Shown: positions 45,060-54,115 of the stretch, piece by piece
Layout of the letters: each line of letters starts with the position of its first letter
How positions within the stretch are numbered: position 1 is the stretch's first letter
Assembly: GCF_018919065.1 (NCBI RefSeq)
Contig: NZ_JAHLQG010000039.1
Span: 1 to 64,000 of the forward strand
Length of the DNA: 64,000 bases
Direction of reading: 5' to 3'
DNA from: Blautia sp. MSJ-9
GTDB lineage: Bacteria; Bacillota; Clostridia; Lachnospirales; Lachnospiraceae
The notes under the pieces: model-generated
The model's input: the letters and a program-made list of their open reading frames with translations, nothing else
Told to the model about the DNA's origin: nothing
Database searches by the model: none
Position numbers and translations under genes: made by a program

Positions 45060-45217
45060 GAGCGTGTTTGAAAAAGGCTTTCTGTAAGATGTGCGTCACA
45101 ATTTGTAGGAGATTTTGTTCGGATGAGGGTGTCGTAGCAGGCTACGATAACTGAATTCGCAAAATATACTGCAAAGTGGGGCATGCAGATTGCGGGAATG
45201 ATTTTTCAAACACGCTC
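45060..45217 (+). repeat. 160-bp foldback element, copy 2
   Basis: GAGCGTGTTTGAAAAA and TTTTTCAAACACGCTC are perfect 16-bp inverted ends. The interior matches copies 1 and 3 except for a small deletion after GAATTC. TA precedes and follows the element, which may be a target duplication. It lies between rpsF and the secreted-protein gene. Confidence 0.9.
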
Positions 45218-45233
45218 TAGTATAGTGCTCAAT

Positions 45234-45279
45234 AAAAAACTACTGTAAGTCCAATATTTATGGACTTTACAGCAGTTTT
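45234..45279 (-). terminator. Terminator of the ECF island
   Basis: AAAACTGCTGTAAAGTCCA and TGGACTTACAGTAGTTTTTT pair on the minus strand, 12 bases after the stop of the secreted-protein gene. Confidence 0.9.
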
Positions 45280-45291
45280 GAGAATTCTCTA

Positions 45292-45879
45292 TTATATTTT
45301 TGTCATAGGCGGTGTTACAACAGAGCCATCCGGCTTTACACCAATTTTAAAAGTTCCACCAAATCTTGTTCCCGTTCTCTTATTGAGTACAATACACTCT
45401 GCCTTTGCCCATCTTCCCTCGTTATAATGTTTTCCCTGTAATACATTGAAGATGTTCGGATCATTATTGTATACATTTAATTTGGTATCCGTACATGCAC
45501 TTGTTTTCCCGTCATATTTAAATATGCCATGAAGTGAAAATTGTACCATAACCTTATTATCTGATTTACGTTTAACATAATAGTGGCGTGCTTTTTCAAC
45601 TCTATGTACCGTTGTATATGCAACAATAACAGGCGTATCTGTAGTGTCTTCCACTTCAAGATAATATTCATCATCCAGTTCTTCCGTATATCGGTCAACT
45701 ATTTGCATGTTATCATTCCCATAGATTTCGACATCCGTACTAAATTTGAATATATCCCCTTTTATAGTTTCTTTGAATTTCCTCATGTCAGCATTCTCTG
45801 CTGCATATACAGGGAACGCACCACAGATCATAGATAGTACCATCGTCATCAATATAATCTTTTTTAATAGTTTTTTCAT
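45292..45879 (-). CDS. Secreted protein of unknown function in the ECF island
   Basis: The 195 residues have a clear signal peptide (MKKLLKKIILMTMVLSMICG, cleavage after PVYAA), then a mostly beta domain with several DTTDT, VHRVEKARHYYV and KYDGKTSACTDTKLN segments. There is no anchor or sortase motif. AAGGAGG lies nine bases before the ATG at 45879. It is the third gene of the sigma/anti-sigma unit, 34 bases after the anti-sigma gene, so it is probably a product or effector of that response. I do not recognise a family. Confidence 0.75.
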   Translation of the reverse strand: MKKLLKKIILMTMVLSMICGAFPVYAAENADMRKFKETIKGDIFKFSTDVEIYGNDNMQIVDRYTEELDDEYYLEVEDTTDTPVIVAYTTVHRVEKARHYYVKRKSDNKVMVQFSLHGIFKYDGKTSACTDTKLNVYNNDPNIFNVLQGKHYNEGRWAKAECIVLNKRTGTRFGGTFKIGVKPDGSVVTPPMTKI

Positions 45880-45913
45880 TTTGTACAACCTCCTTGATAT
45901 GAATATTTCATTT

Positions 45914-46984
45914 TTAAGGCTTCGTATATTTAACCTCTTTTTCTGTATTTGCCTTCTTAATATTTACCACAAAGCTATCTCCAACTGGTTCCATTTCAGA
46001 ACCATTCTCATCTATATAATCTTCAGCAATAAACTCTCCTTCTTCTGAAATACTATTCAATTCACCCAAATTATGCTGATACAGCTGCAATTCCAATTTT
46101 GTAGCATTCGGAGAAATATGGCTATCTATCTCTTTTACAAAAACAATATCAGGATTTTCATATGAAAACAGGCGGTAAACTACTTGATTCCCGCAATTAT
46201 CTTTTCCTTTAAGATAATATTCGTTTCCTAATGGCAAATCCTTGCAATTCGCCACAATACTACTTTCGACACTATTTAAGGTCAACATTGATAACTTTAA
46301 TTCCACATTCTCTGATACCATAATACTTTGATTCATTGGAATTCTACTAGTTTCTTTTTCTAATTCTTCATAAGATGTATTAAATTTGAATTGATATTTG
46401 CCAATCTCGCCACCTTCATCAGCTTTTTTTATTGTAAATATCGCTTCAATTTCCAAATTATCATCATTCAAAATGTCATCGTTCAAATAATAGCTCAACA
46501 CATATTTATGAGCCGACTCGTCAAGTGTAGTATTTGTAATATATTCTTTTAATATATTTAATTTAGTACCGTTTATCTTTACATTCTCTAATAATTCTGT
46601 ATCTGTTTTCTTTTTATCTGATTCAAATTTTTTAGAAATTAAAATATACAATTGGTTTTTATCTAAAATAACTTCCTCTATCGTCAATGTCAAACCATTA
46701 TGTGTAACAGAGATATTTTTCTTATCTGTAAATGAAGAAATATCCTCCTCTATTCCCAGCATTCCACTAATCAATATAGCTACTTTCTCCAATGCTGCTT
46801 TTACTTCCGTGTGATAAACGCATCCTCCAACTAAAACTGCCACCAAAATAGCACAAGCAATCTTAGTACGGTATTTGTACAATAATAAAATTTTCTTCTC
46901 ATGCCATGGCTCAAATGATTTATCAATATATAAACTGTCTATTTCACCGAATAACTCTAAAAATAAAAATTTATCTTTGTTCAT
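45914..46984 (-). CDS. DUF4179-like membrane anti-sigma factor
   Basis: The 356 residues have an N-terminal cytoplasmic part of about 38, one membrane helix (about 41-57, IACAILVAVLVGGCVY) and a large extracytoplasmic domain. The segment NISVTHNGLTLTIEEVILDKNQLYI is typical of DUF4179. Such proteins hold an ECF sigma factor until an outside signal arrives. The ATG overlaps the sigma gene stop by four bases, a strong sign of a functional pair. The gene is AT-richer than its housekeeping neighbours. Confidence 0.8.
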   Translation of the reverse strand: MNKDKFLFLELFGEIDSLYIDKSFEPWHEKKILLLYKYRTKIACAILVAVLVGGCVYHTEVKAALEKVAILISGMLGIEEDISSFTDKKNISVTHNGLTLTIEEVILDKNQLYILISKKFESDKKKTDTELLENVKINGTKLNILKEYITNTTLDESAHKYVLSYYLNDDILNDDNLEIEAIFTIKKADEGGEIGKYQFKFNTSYEELEKETSRIPMNQSIMVSENVELKLSMLTLNSVESSIVANCKDLPLGNEYYLKGKDNCGNQVVYRLFSYENPDIVFVKEIDSHISPNATKLELQLYQHNLGELNSISEEGEFIAEDYIDENGSEMEPVGDSFVVNIKKANTEKEVKYTKP

Positions 46985-47556
46985 ATAAAATACCCCTCTC
47001 TTTCTAATAATTTTTTCAATTTGTTTCTTGTGCGAAATAAATTAGATTTTATTGAGTTCTTAGATACTTTATGTCGAGCAGCTATATCCGCAACAGAATC
47101 CATATGCCAGTATCTATGGATAAAAATATCTCTGTCTTTTTCACTCAGTTTTCCTAAAAAAGAATTAATCAGTTGAATAAGCTCTTTTTCTTCTATATGT
47201 TTTTCCAAAGAATTGGCTACCCAACCATTCAGTAATTCAACCTCCCACATAATCTCTGTATTCTTGTTTTCCATATGAAGATCAGTCCTTTTAGCAGCAT
47301 ATTTTTTCCTTAAATTGTCAATAGCGAAATTTCGGGTAATCCTTCCTAAAAAAGCAGATAATATAGAGGGTTTTACAGGTGGAATACTTTTCCATGCACG
47401 AAACCATGTATCATTTACACATTCTTCTGAATCTTCTCTATTTTCCAATATTTTCCATGCTGTATTAAAACAAAAATGATTATATTTTTTATCTACTTCT
47501 TTTAAAGCTTTTTCATCTCTGCTCCAGAATAATTCTACAATTTCTATATCTTCCAT
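46981..47556 (-). CDS. ECF-type RNA polymerase sigma factor
   Basis: The 191 residues have sigma region 2 (FCFNTAWKILENREDSEECV, then NDTWFRAWKSIPP) and region 4 (LSEKDRDIFIHRYWHMDSVA, then DIAARHKVSKNSIKSNLFRT), with no region 1 or 3. It probably directs transcription of its own operon and of stress genes. GAGGAGG lies five bases before the ATG at 47556. An open frame runs further upstream without a convincing start. It leads a sigma/anti-sigma/secreted-protein operon lying between two 160-bp repeats. Confidence 0.88.
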   Translation of the reverse strand: MEDIEIVELFWSRDEKALKEVDKKYNHFCFNTAWKILENREDSEECVNDTWFRAWKSIPPVKPSILSAFLGRITRNFAIDNLRKKYAAKRTDLHMENKNTEIMWEVELLNGWVANSLEKHIEEKELIQLINSFLGKLSEKDRDIFIHRYWHMDSVADIAARHKVSKNSIKSNLFRTRNKLKKLLEREGYFI

Positions 47557-47853
47557 GAATTCCTCCTCGTACAATTTTTGATGCACATTATCATTACCTC
47601 TTATATAATAGTTCGTACTTTTTTTCTTCTGGTTGCGTTTTTTCCAAAATTTTTTTGCTTTATAAATAATACTCAAAAAAAGAACTATAGCTTCACCCCT
47701 TCAATCGCTCAGAAAGCTTCCAGCTATTTTTCCCAAATGTTCTCTTACCTCTTCTTTAGAAAAAAATTTTATTTACAATATGGCAGGATTCACTTTATAT
47801 TGCAGCACGCATTATTGTTAGCACTTCTTATGAAGCTACATTATCATCCCTTC

Positions 47854-48013
47854 GAGCGTGTTTGAAAAAGGCTTTCTGTAAGATGTGCGTCACAATTTGT
47901 AGGAGATTTTGTTCGGATGAGGGTGTCGTAGCAGGCTACGATAACTGAATTTGGGCAAAATATACCGCAAAGTGGGGCATGCAGATTGCGGGAATGATTT
48001 TTCAAACACGCTC
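47854..48013 (+). repeat. 160-bp foldback element, copy 3
   Basis: Perfect 16-bp inverted ends GAGCGTGTTTGAAAAA/TTTTTCAAACACGCTC, in the same orientation as copies 1 and 2. With copy 2 it brackets the ECF island (45218-47853). No clear target duplication. The rest of the gap 47557-47853 holds no gene I can support. Confidence 0.9.
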
Positions 48014-48021
48014 CTAAAAAG

Positions 48022-48063
48022 AAAAAATGCCAGAAACCTTGATTTTACAAGGATTCCTGGCAT
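48022..48063 (-). terminator. Terminator of the DUF951 gene
   Basis: ATGCCAGGAATCCTTG and CAAGGTTTCTGGCATTTTTT arms on the minus strand. It lies 55 bases after the stop and is adjacent to the copy 3 foldback. Confidence 0.85.
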
Positions 48064-48091
48064 CTTATTCCATCAAACTGTCAAAAACAGG

Positions 48092-48145
48092 AACATAGTT
48101 TTCGGTGTCTGTAAAGTACTATTTTTCTTTTTTTATCAAATTTTT
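48092..48145. repeat. Original of the duplicated DUF951 tail (right copy)
   Basis: It corresponds to 44989-45050. It covers the last codons of the DUF951 gene and its immediate downstream sequence, so this is the native copy. Confidence 0.75.
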
Positions 48146-48310
48146 TGTATTTTTTTCCACCATCTTGCGCGGTACCATGATCTGATGACCGCATCCTGTG
48201 CATTTCAGCCGGAAATCTGCACCTACTCTTAAGATTTCCCAATCTCTACTGCCGCAGGGATGGACTTTCTTTAATGTAACGGTATCGCCAACTTCATAGG
48301 GAAGTCCCAT
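48119..48310 (-). CDS. DUF951 family protein (YyzM-like)
   Basis: This 63-residue conserved protein begins MGLPYEVGDTVTLKKVHPCG and has CGSRDWEILRVGADFRLKCTG with a CxxC-like pair, the usual DUF951 pattern. Its role is unknown; in Firmicutes it lies next to rpsF. Here it is separated from rpsF by the ECF island. AGAGGAG precedes the ATG. The AT-rich C-terminal codons (NLIKKEK) are part of the duplicated segment. Confidence 0.9.
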   Translation of the reverse strand: MGLPYEVGDTVTLKKVHPCGSRDWEILRVGADFRLKCTGCGHQIMVPRKMVEKNTKNLIKKEK

Positions 48311-48341
48311 ATTTCTTACTCCTCTTTTTTTTATTTCATTC

Positions 48342-49064
48342 TCAGCAGTGAATCTGTGAAAATATCTGTCCGATTGGTTCCTGGATCAGGAGGTCTGCGT
48401 ATCTGTCTCTTGGTGTCGGAGATTTATTGATCACTACAAGATGTTCTCCACGGAAATAATCAATCAGTCCGGCTGCCGGGTAAACTGCCAGAGAGGTTCC
48501 CCCGATGATCAGCACCTGTGCCTCTGAGATCGCTTTCACGGATTCATTGATCGTCTGGTTGTCCAGACCTTCCTCATACAATACCACATCCGGCTTGATA
48601 ATTCCACCACATTCACATCTCGGTACGCCTGTGGATGCCTTCATATGGGCAAAATCGTAAAATCTGTGACACTTCATGCAGTAATTACGATGTACACTTC
48701 CGTGAAGTTCCAGAACCTTTTTGCTGCCTGCCATCTGATGCAGATTATCAATGTTCTGAGTGATAACTGCTTTCAGTTTGCCTGCCTGCTCCAGCTCTGC
48801 CAGCTTCAGATGTGCTGCATTTGGTTTTGCAGTATCGCAGAGCATCTTGTCTCTGTAAAATTTGAAAAATTCCTCCGGCTTTCTCATAAAGAATGTATGG
48901 CTTAAGATTGTTTCTGGCGGATAGTCATATTTCTGATGATAAAGACCATCCTGGCTTCTGAAATCCGGAATTCCGCTCTCCGTAGAAACACCGGCACCAC
49001 CGAAGAAAACAATATTGTCATATTTGTCCACAAGTTCCTGTAACTTCTCAACCTCTCCTGCCAT
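48342..49064 (-). CDS. Sir2-family NAD-dependent protein deacylase
   Basis: The 240 residues contain FFGGAGVSTESGIPDFRS (NAD site), TQNIDNLHQMAGS and catalytic histidine in LELHGSVHRNYC. The zinc finger has CMKC and CECGG, and IIGGTSLAVYPAAGLI follows. It removes acyl groups from lysines using NAD. AAAGGAGG lies seven bases before the ATG at 49064. It lies 30 bases upstream of DUF951 on the same strand, so they may be cotranscribed. Confidence 0.95.
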   Translation of the reverse strand: MAGEVEKLQELVDKYDNIVFFGGAGVSTESGIPDFRSQDGLYHQKYDYPPETILSHTFFMRKPEEFFKFYRDKMLCDTAKPNAAHLKLAELEQAGKLKAVITQNIDNLHQMAGSKKVLELHGSVHRNYCMKCHRFYDFAHMKASTGVPRCECGGIIKPDVVLYEEGLDNQTINESVKAISEAQVLIIGGTSLAVYPAAGLIDYFRGEHLVVINKSPTPRDRYADLLIQEPIGQIFSQIHC

Positions 49065-49135
49065 TTTCTGTTCCTCCTTTAGTTTTTCCGAAACACTGTT
49101 ACACAATTTCTACCAACATAAATATATTGCCAAAA

Positions 49136-49945
49136 CTATTGTTCCACATCAAGAGTGTCCACACGTTTTCCCTGAACTACGTAACGGGTTGCCTCGTTTC
49201 CTGTGCAGGTAGACAGAGTGATGATCTTATCCTTCATATTCAGCCCTTCCGCATCTGTTTTAATCTCGGAATAGCCCTTAATCTTCTCCAGATATTTCTC
49301 GAATTCTTCTCCCGGACCTTTAAACAAAGTATAGGTATCACTGTTTACGCCTGTTGTATATGCCGAAATGATCTCATATCTGTAATTTTTCTCCGGTGTG
49401 AAGATCCAGAAATATTTGCTCTTTTTATAGGTTTCGTCATTCTGAGAAAACTTCTTCAGCTGTGCAAACATGGAACCATTTTTCATATTGTGTCCATATA
49501 CGATGGTATTGCAGTCACTGAAATCTCCCTTGTTCTCGTAATCTACGAAAATTGTTCCTGCAAAGTTATAATTCTTCTCATAAGTTCTGTGAAGATAAGT
49601 TTCATTATCTGTTCCATGTACGATTGGATAATTGATATCCGGCACTGCCTCTACATAGATCCATCCTACCACATCATCATTCACACTCTTAAGAGATGCA
49701 AAATCAATATCCATCGGTGCTTTCAGTTCCCCGGCGGACGGTCCTGCCGCCTCCTGGTCCGGATCACGCTCTGTCACTGCCATCTGTGTAATGGAATTGT
49801 ACTCATCTGTTCCCTTCTTGTATTCTGTATAAATATGAAACAGATTATATCCTGCATAACAGAATACACAGATTGCCGCCACAAGGACAACCGTCAGTAC
49901 AATGTCTCCTGCCGTTTTCTTTTTTTTAGGCTGTTTCTCTGACAT
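49136..49945 (-). CDS. srtB: Class B sortase
   Basis: This is a membrane transpeptidase that joins surface proteins to peptidoglycan. The 269 residues have a basic N-terminus, a membrane helix (about 13-34) and the catalytic set H152 (YGHNMKNGSMF), C247 (TLSTCTGN) and R254 (RYVVQG). The helix between strands and the NMKNGSMF segment point to class B. GGAGGAAG precedes the ATG. No sortase substrate with an LPXTG- or NPQTN-like end was found in the window. Confidence 0.92.
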   Translation of the reverse strand: MSEKQPKKKKTAGDIVLTVVLVAAICVFCYAGYNLFHIYTEYKKGTDEYNSITQMAVTERDPDQEAAGPSAGELKAPMDIDFASLKSVNDDVVGWIYVEAVPDINYPIVHGTDNETYLHRTYEKNYNFAGTIFVDYENKGDFSDCNTIVYGHNMKNGSMFAQLKKFSQNDETYKKSKYFWIFTPEKNYRYEIISAYTTGVNSDTYTLFKGPGEEFEKYLEKIKGYSEIKTDAEGLNMKDKIITLSTCTGNEATRYVVQGKRVDTLDVEQ

Positions 49946-50094
49946 TCTTCCTCCATTTCCGCAGCAATCTTTCTGCTGCTATGTATCAGATACTGTCTGA
50001 TTGCTTCTATCATACAGACATCAGCTCCCAGCCGCTGTCTATGATAGCTCATTATACCCGGCTGCTGGCCTGTCTATGTAGTTTTTCATTCCCT

Positions 50095-51663
50095 TCAGAT
50101 TTTCTGTACCGCCTCCAGGCACGCTTTCCGCAAATCTTTTTCTTCTTTATTATATAAGAGCATTCCACTGTACTGAAAATAGGCCGGACATCCATTCTCA
50201 GCAATAAATGTAATCAGATCAGGATCTGCAGTGATCCCGGTCACAAAGAGCAGCATCTCCTGTTCCTCTCCAAAGCTTTCTTTAATAAAAGAAAAAGCAT
50301 TCTGCAATTCTTTCTGTAGTCTTTCTATCAGATTTTCTCTATGGATAACCTCTTCTTCAAAACATTTGCAGATCCGCTTAAATCCGCTTTCCGCAGATCT
50401 CAGATGTTCTTTCTTCGCAGTCAGAATATATTCTCTTAATCTGCGAATCGCTGTTTCCTGGATTTTCTGCTCCCTGCCTGAAATAAGTTCCATTTTTATC
50501 TTAACCTGCAGACTGTTCTCCTGCTCCTGCGCAAATTCCTCAAGTACAGATATCCCTCCTGAAACACTGTCAATAAGCTGCATTCTGCTTTTTTCATCCT
50601 GAGAAATTTTCTTTACCTGATTCTTCAGATGGATTAGAAGTTCATGCAGTACCGTAATCTGCTGGTCTGCCCGTTCATATTCTCCTGCTGTTTCCCTGAG
50701 TGTGCCCTGGATCAGATTTACAACAGCAAAACGCTCTTCGAAAGCACCTCCTGCTGCCATTTGTTGTTTCTGTTTCAGGGTATCCGTACTCAGTTTTCCT
50801 TCCAGGATCGCAGGAATCTGATAATCCTCTCCATATTTCGTATACAACTGGTAAAATCCGGCAAAATCTCTGGCAGTTTCTTCTTTCTGCAAAAATTCTC
50901 CCACCAGTTCCTCGTTAATCTCAATTCTCAGTCTCTCATAACTCTGTATCAGCCTGGAAAGGTCTTCCCATCCTCTGGCAGTCACAAAGAATTTTCCGTC
51001 CACTGTATTCTCCACGGCATAGAATCGTTCCTTTTTCATGGAAAGATAAGAAATAACTGCCTGATGTACATTCTGCTGTCCGGCATATTTCAGCCATGTA
51101 TCACAGTCCGGCTCAATCTCCAGTTTGCGGACACGATCCAAAGTAACTATGTCAAATTCTCTGACCGATTTATTATACTCCGGCGGATTTCCTGCTGCCA
51201 CCAGAACCCAGCCTTCCGGAATCTTATGACTTCCAAAGGTTTTATTCTGGAGAAGTGCAAGCATGGCAGGTGCCAGGGTTTCTGACACACAGTTGATCTC
51301 ATCGATAAACAGGATTCCCTCTTTCTTTCCTGTTTTCTCCATGCAGTCATAAACAGACGCTACGATCTCACTCATCGTATAGTCTGTCACCATCATTCCC
51401 TTTCCGCCATAATTTCGCTTCACGATCTCCGGCAGGCCAATGGCACTCTGACGGGTATGATGCGTAATCGTGTACGATACCAGTCCTACACCGCATTCTA
51501 CTGCTGCCTGCTCCATAATAGCCGTCTTGCCGATCCCAGGTGGACCGATCATTAAAATCGGCCTCTGACGAACCAGCGGATAAATATAATATCCATCTTC
51601 ATCCTTCGCCAGGTACGCACGAAGTGTGTTGCAGATTTCTTTTTTTGCTTCCTGTATATTCAT
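50095..51663 (-). CDS. MoxR-like AAA+ ATPase
   Basis: The 522 residues carry an AAA domain at the N-terminus: Walker A GPPGIGKT (40-47), Walker B GILFIDEIN and sensor segment VLVAAGNPPEYN. A long charged helical C-terminal half follows. MoxR ATPases act with VWA proteins to remodel or assemble protein complexes. I start at the ATG at 51663 with AGGAGC upstream. It is the last gene of a three-gene unit with the VWA protein upstream. The partner complex is unknown. Confidence 0.85.
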   Translation of the reverse strand: MNIQEAKKEICNTLRAYLAKDEDGYYIYPLVRQRPILMIGPPGIGKTAIMEQAAVECGVGLVSYTITHHTRQSAIGLPEIVKRNYGGKGMMVTDYTMSEIVASVYDCMEKTGKKEGILFIDEINCVSETLAPAMLALLQNKTFGSHKIPEGWVLVAAGNPPEYNKSVREFDIVTLDRVRKLEIEPDCDTWLKYAGQQNVHQAVISYLSMKKERFYAVENTVDGKFFVTARGWEDLSRLIQSYERLRIEINEELVGEFLQKEETARDFAGFYQLYTKYGEDYQIPAILEGKLSTDTLKQKQQMAAGGAFEERFAVVNLIQGTLRETAGEYERADQQITVLHELLIHLKNQVKKISQDEKSRMQLIDSVSGGISVLEEFAQEQENSLQVKIKMELISGREQKIQETAIRRLREYILTAKKEHLRSAESGFKRICKCFEEEVIHRENLIERLQKELQNAFSFIKESFGEEQEMLLFVTGITADPDLITFIAENGCPAYFQYSGMLLYNKEEKDLRKACLEAVQKI

Positions 51664-51766
51664 TTCTCTGCTCCTGTCAATTATTACTGGCCGTTTCTCT
51701 TCTTTCAGCCAATCTCCACCTTGTTTTGTCACTATCATCAGGAGATAAACCAAAAAACCAGACATT

Positions 51767-52963
51767 CTATTTCACTTTCGTTATCAGGCATTTCGCCCAG
51801 GCCGGCACCAGTTTCATTTTGTCCGTACGTTCCAGAAATACAAACGCAGTTTCATAATCTGGCTTCTGTCTCGGATAAATCCCGTCACCATCTGTAAAAT
51901 AGATCAGTGCTTTGAGATTTTTCAGCTCTTTTCGCTCTTTTTCCTGCCGGATCAGTTCAAAGACCGGTCGGAAATCTGTACCGCCCCGCCCCTGTATCGT
52001 TACGTTCCGGCTGTATTCTTTCCACTCTTCTTCAGAATGGATCACATCCACTTTCTGAATGAAACAGTCACACTGAACAATATATACTTTCATTCTGCTG
52101 AAAAAATTCTCTTTCTCACTTAAAATCGAATAAGTTTCTCCAAGGAATCTCTGCACCGTTTCCTTTGAACATGATCCCGAGGTATCAATAGCGATCACCA
52201 GTTCTTCCAGCCGGTTTACTTCTTTATATTCCAGAGGCTCTATCAACGGAATATTTCCGTAATGTTCCATTCCAAAACGATAAAAAATATAGTCAAAGCT
52301 TTCTGTATCCAGTTCTACTTCCTCACGCAGTCTGCAAAACTGCTTCAGAAATTTCCGGTAATCATATCTGCTCCGGTAAATCTCATCCAGTTCTTCCTGA
52401 CGGCTCGTTGTCAGGGTCCCTGCTCTGCTTTGAGTTCCGGTTTTATTCTGCGACGTATAGGCAAGAATACGTTCCCACTTCTCTTTTGTTCTCCTGCCGC
52501 CGGATGCTTGTCCTGTGCTTCGTTTCCAGACTGTATGGTCATCAAAACTATTATCTGTCGTATCTGTACAAATCAGACTTCTTTTCTTCAAACTATGACT
52601 TCCACTCTCCCGAATAGCTTTGTCGATCAGATTCTCCACAAAAAAATCGCATTCCCTGTCCCATTCACTTAAATCTCTATCTGATTTCATAAAAATATGA
52701 AGATACAGACAATGTAACAGTATATGCAAATATCCCCGTTTTACAGCAAAAGGATCTTCTATATATTTTTTTAAAAGAAAAACTGGATTAAAATAAATCT
52801 TTTCTCCATCCGTCCCAATGGAGCTCAGGCTGTTGTCCGACTCATATTCCAGACTTGCAAACGCCCCGTCCAGATAAGGAAAATCCAGATACAGTTCATT
52901 TCTGCAATTCTGAAGAATCTTCTTTCCCAGAAGTTCCTGACTGTTTGCATCACTCATAGTCAT
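51767..52963 (-). CDS. VWA domain protein with degenerate metallopeptidase-like N-terminus (DUF2201-like)
   Basis: The 398 residues end in a von Willebrand factor A domain with an intact MIDAS motif, DTSGS at 260-264 (LVIAIDTSGSCS), and later GRGGTDFRPVF and YFTDGDG. The N-terminal part resembles the putative metallopeptidase region of such proteins, but the expected HExxH is HILLH (80-84), so the catalytic glutamate is missing. The ATG overlaps the previous gene's stop by four bases. It probably works with the MoxR ATPase downstream. Confidence 0.82.
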   Translation of the reverse strand: MTMSDANSQELLGKKILQNCRNELYLDFPYLDGAFASLEYESDNSLSSIGTDGEKIYFNPVFLLKKYIEDPFAVKRGYLHILLHCLYLHIFMKSDRDLSEWDRECDFFVENLIDKAIRESGSHSLKKRSLICTDTTDNSFDDHTVWKRSTGQASGGRRTKEKWERILAYTSQNKTGTQSRAGTLTTSRQEELDEIYRSRYDYRKFLKQFCRLREEVELDTESFDYIFYRFGMEHYGNIPLIEPLEYKEVNRLEELVIAIDTSGSCSKETVQRFLGETYSILSEKENFFSRMKVYIVQCDCFIQKVDVIHSEEEWKEYSRNVTIQGRGGTDFRPVFELIRQEKERKELKNLKALIYFTDGDGIYPRQKPDYETAFVFLERTDKMKLVPAWAKCLITKVK

Positions 52964-53268
52964 AAAGAAAAGTCCTTCTTCTGATATCCGTATTTTTTAT
53001 CTTTGAGATGAAGAAGCCATACCAGTGAACGCAACTTTGCTTTCTCCTGTGCATATTTAATAAACGCTTCCAGTTCCCTTCCTGAAAACCAGCCGCATGC
53101 TTCCAGTCTCTCCATCCGTTCTATGTCTTCTTTCTCTATCAGAAACTCCATTGCCGGACGTATTCTGAGTCTCAGATATTTCTCTGCTTCCTGGAATTCT
53201 TTTGATTCTTTATCGGGCACATTATCAAAATAAATCTCCAGTGCCCCTTCCAGCTTTCTGTCCTGCAT
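52960..53268 (-). CDS. Small conserved protein of the MoxR/VWA unit
   Basis: The 102 residues are highly charged and mainly helical (MQDRKLEGALEIYFDNVPDK, then CGWFSGRELEAFIKYAQEKA), ending KKYGYQKKDFSL. There is no signal peptide. AGGAAG precedes the ATG, and its stop overlaps the VWA start (ATGA). It leads the operon and is probably an accessory or adaptor. I do not recognise the family with certainty. Confidence 0.7.
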   Translation of the reverse strand: MQDRKLEGALEIYFDNVPDKESKEFQEAEKYLRLRIRPAMEFLIEKEDIERMERLEACGWFSGRELEAFIKYAQEKAKLRSLVWLLHLKDKKYGYQKKDFSL

Positions 53269-53387
53269 GCTTCTGCTTCCTTTCTCAAATCCGGATAGTT
53301 TTTATCTTTCCGTAACTATTCTCAATATAGCACAAAAATGCCTTTTTTTAAAGACCCTGCTCTTTTTGCCACGAACTTAAAACAAAC

Positions 53388-53432
53388 AAAACGCCCCGAA
53401 AACAACTGCTGCCAGCTCTTCCCGAGACGTTT
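53388..53432 (-). terminator. Terminator of the dhaKL operon
   Basis: AAACGTCTCGGGAA and TTTTCGGGGCGTTT pair through 14 positions with wobbles, followed by TGTTTGTTTT on the minus strand, 22 bases after the dhaL stop. Confidence 0.75.
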
Positions 53433-53454
53433 CTTATTTAAGTTCAATCTTCAA

Positions 53455-54099
53455 TTAATCCTGAAAATATTTCGCAAGACCTTCGATCAGGTCTTTTCCT
53501 GCTACTGCACCCTGATCTTCTGTTCCTTTTGCTTTCGCTGCAAATACAGCGGCTTTTCCAAATTTCGGAACCATATCTTTGGTGTTTTCCACACCTTTCT
53601 TAGCTCCATCAAGAGCTGCATTTACAACTTCTGCAAGTCCTGCACCCTTCTGTGCTGCCTCAACAGCAGCTTCTCCTGCCGGAAGAAGCGCATCATAGAT
53701 TGTTCTGTCTCCTGCCTGGCATTTGCCTCTCTTTGCAAGTCCTGTGGCAAAATTACTGATAAAATCTGCCATCTCAGCAGGTCCCATCACACTCTTTCCT
53801 GCAATAGATTTACCACCTGCCATGATTCCACTTGCCATTAAAGTTCCCATTGTTGAAGGAACAAGACCTGCCATCTTCATTCCGGCTTTCATCAGAGTTT
53901 TTCCGATGTCATCCGGTGCAGTATTTTCTCTGATCAGATCCGGTAATGCGCCATATCCTTTGCTCATTGTCAGACCGAGATCTCCATCACCCATCTGTGC
54001 GTCCATCTCACATAAATGTTCTTTTTCTTTTGCAAAAATGTCAGCAACGCTTTCAAAAAGCACTGGCAGTTCTTCGATTGTGATTTCTGTTTTACTCAT
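53455..54099 (-). CDS. dhaL: Dihydroxyacetone kinase subunit DhaL
   Basis: This is the nucleotide-binding subunit of a two-part ketose kinase. The 214 residues are all-helical, with the Mg-ADP aspartates D33, D38 and D40 in AQMGDGDLG, then TMGTLMASGIMAGGKSIAG and GDRTIYDALLPA. It lies 16 bases after dhaK with AAGGAG before the ATG. No DhaM-type PTS subunit is present in the window, so the phosphate donor (ATP or PTS) is open. It ends the transporter operon. Confidence 0.93.
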   Translation of the reverse strand: MSKTEITIEELPVLFESVADIFAKEKEHLCEMDAQMGDGDLGLTMSKGYGALPDLIRENTAPDDIGKTLMKAGMKMAGLVPSTMGTLMASGIMAGGKSIAGKSVMGPAEMADFISNFATGLAKRGKCQAGDRTIYDALLPAGEAAVEAAQKGAGLAEVVNAALDGAKKGVENTKDMVPKFGKAAVFAAKAKGTEDQGAVAGKDLIEGLAKYFQD

Positions 54100-54115
54100 G
54101 ATGCTCAGCTCCTTC

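Noticed and set aside
47557..47790. Open stretch upstream of the ECF sigma gene with protein-like pieces (KEEVREHLGKIAGSFLSD and a basic segment)
   Set aside because: No start codon with a ribosome site. It may be a degraded gene, but nothing identifies it.
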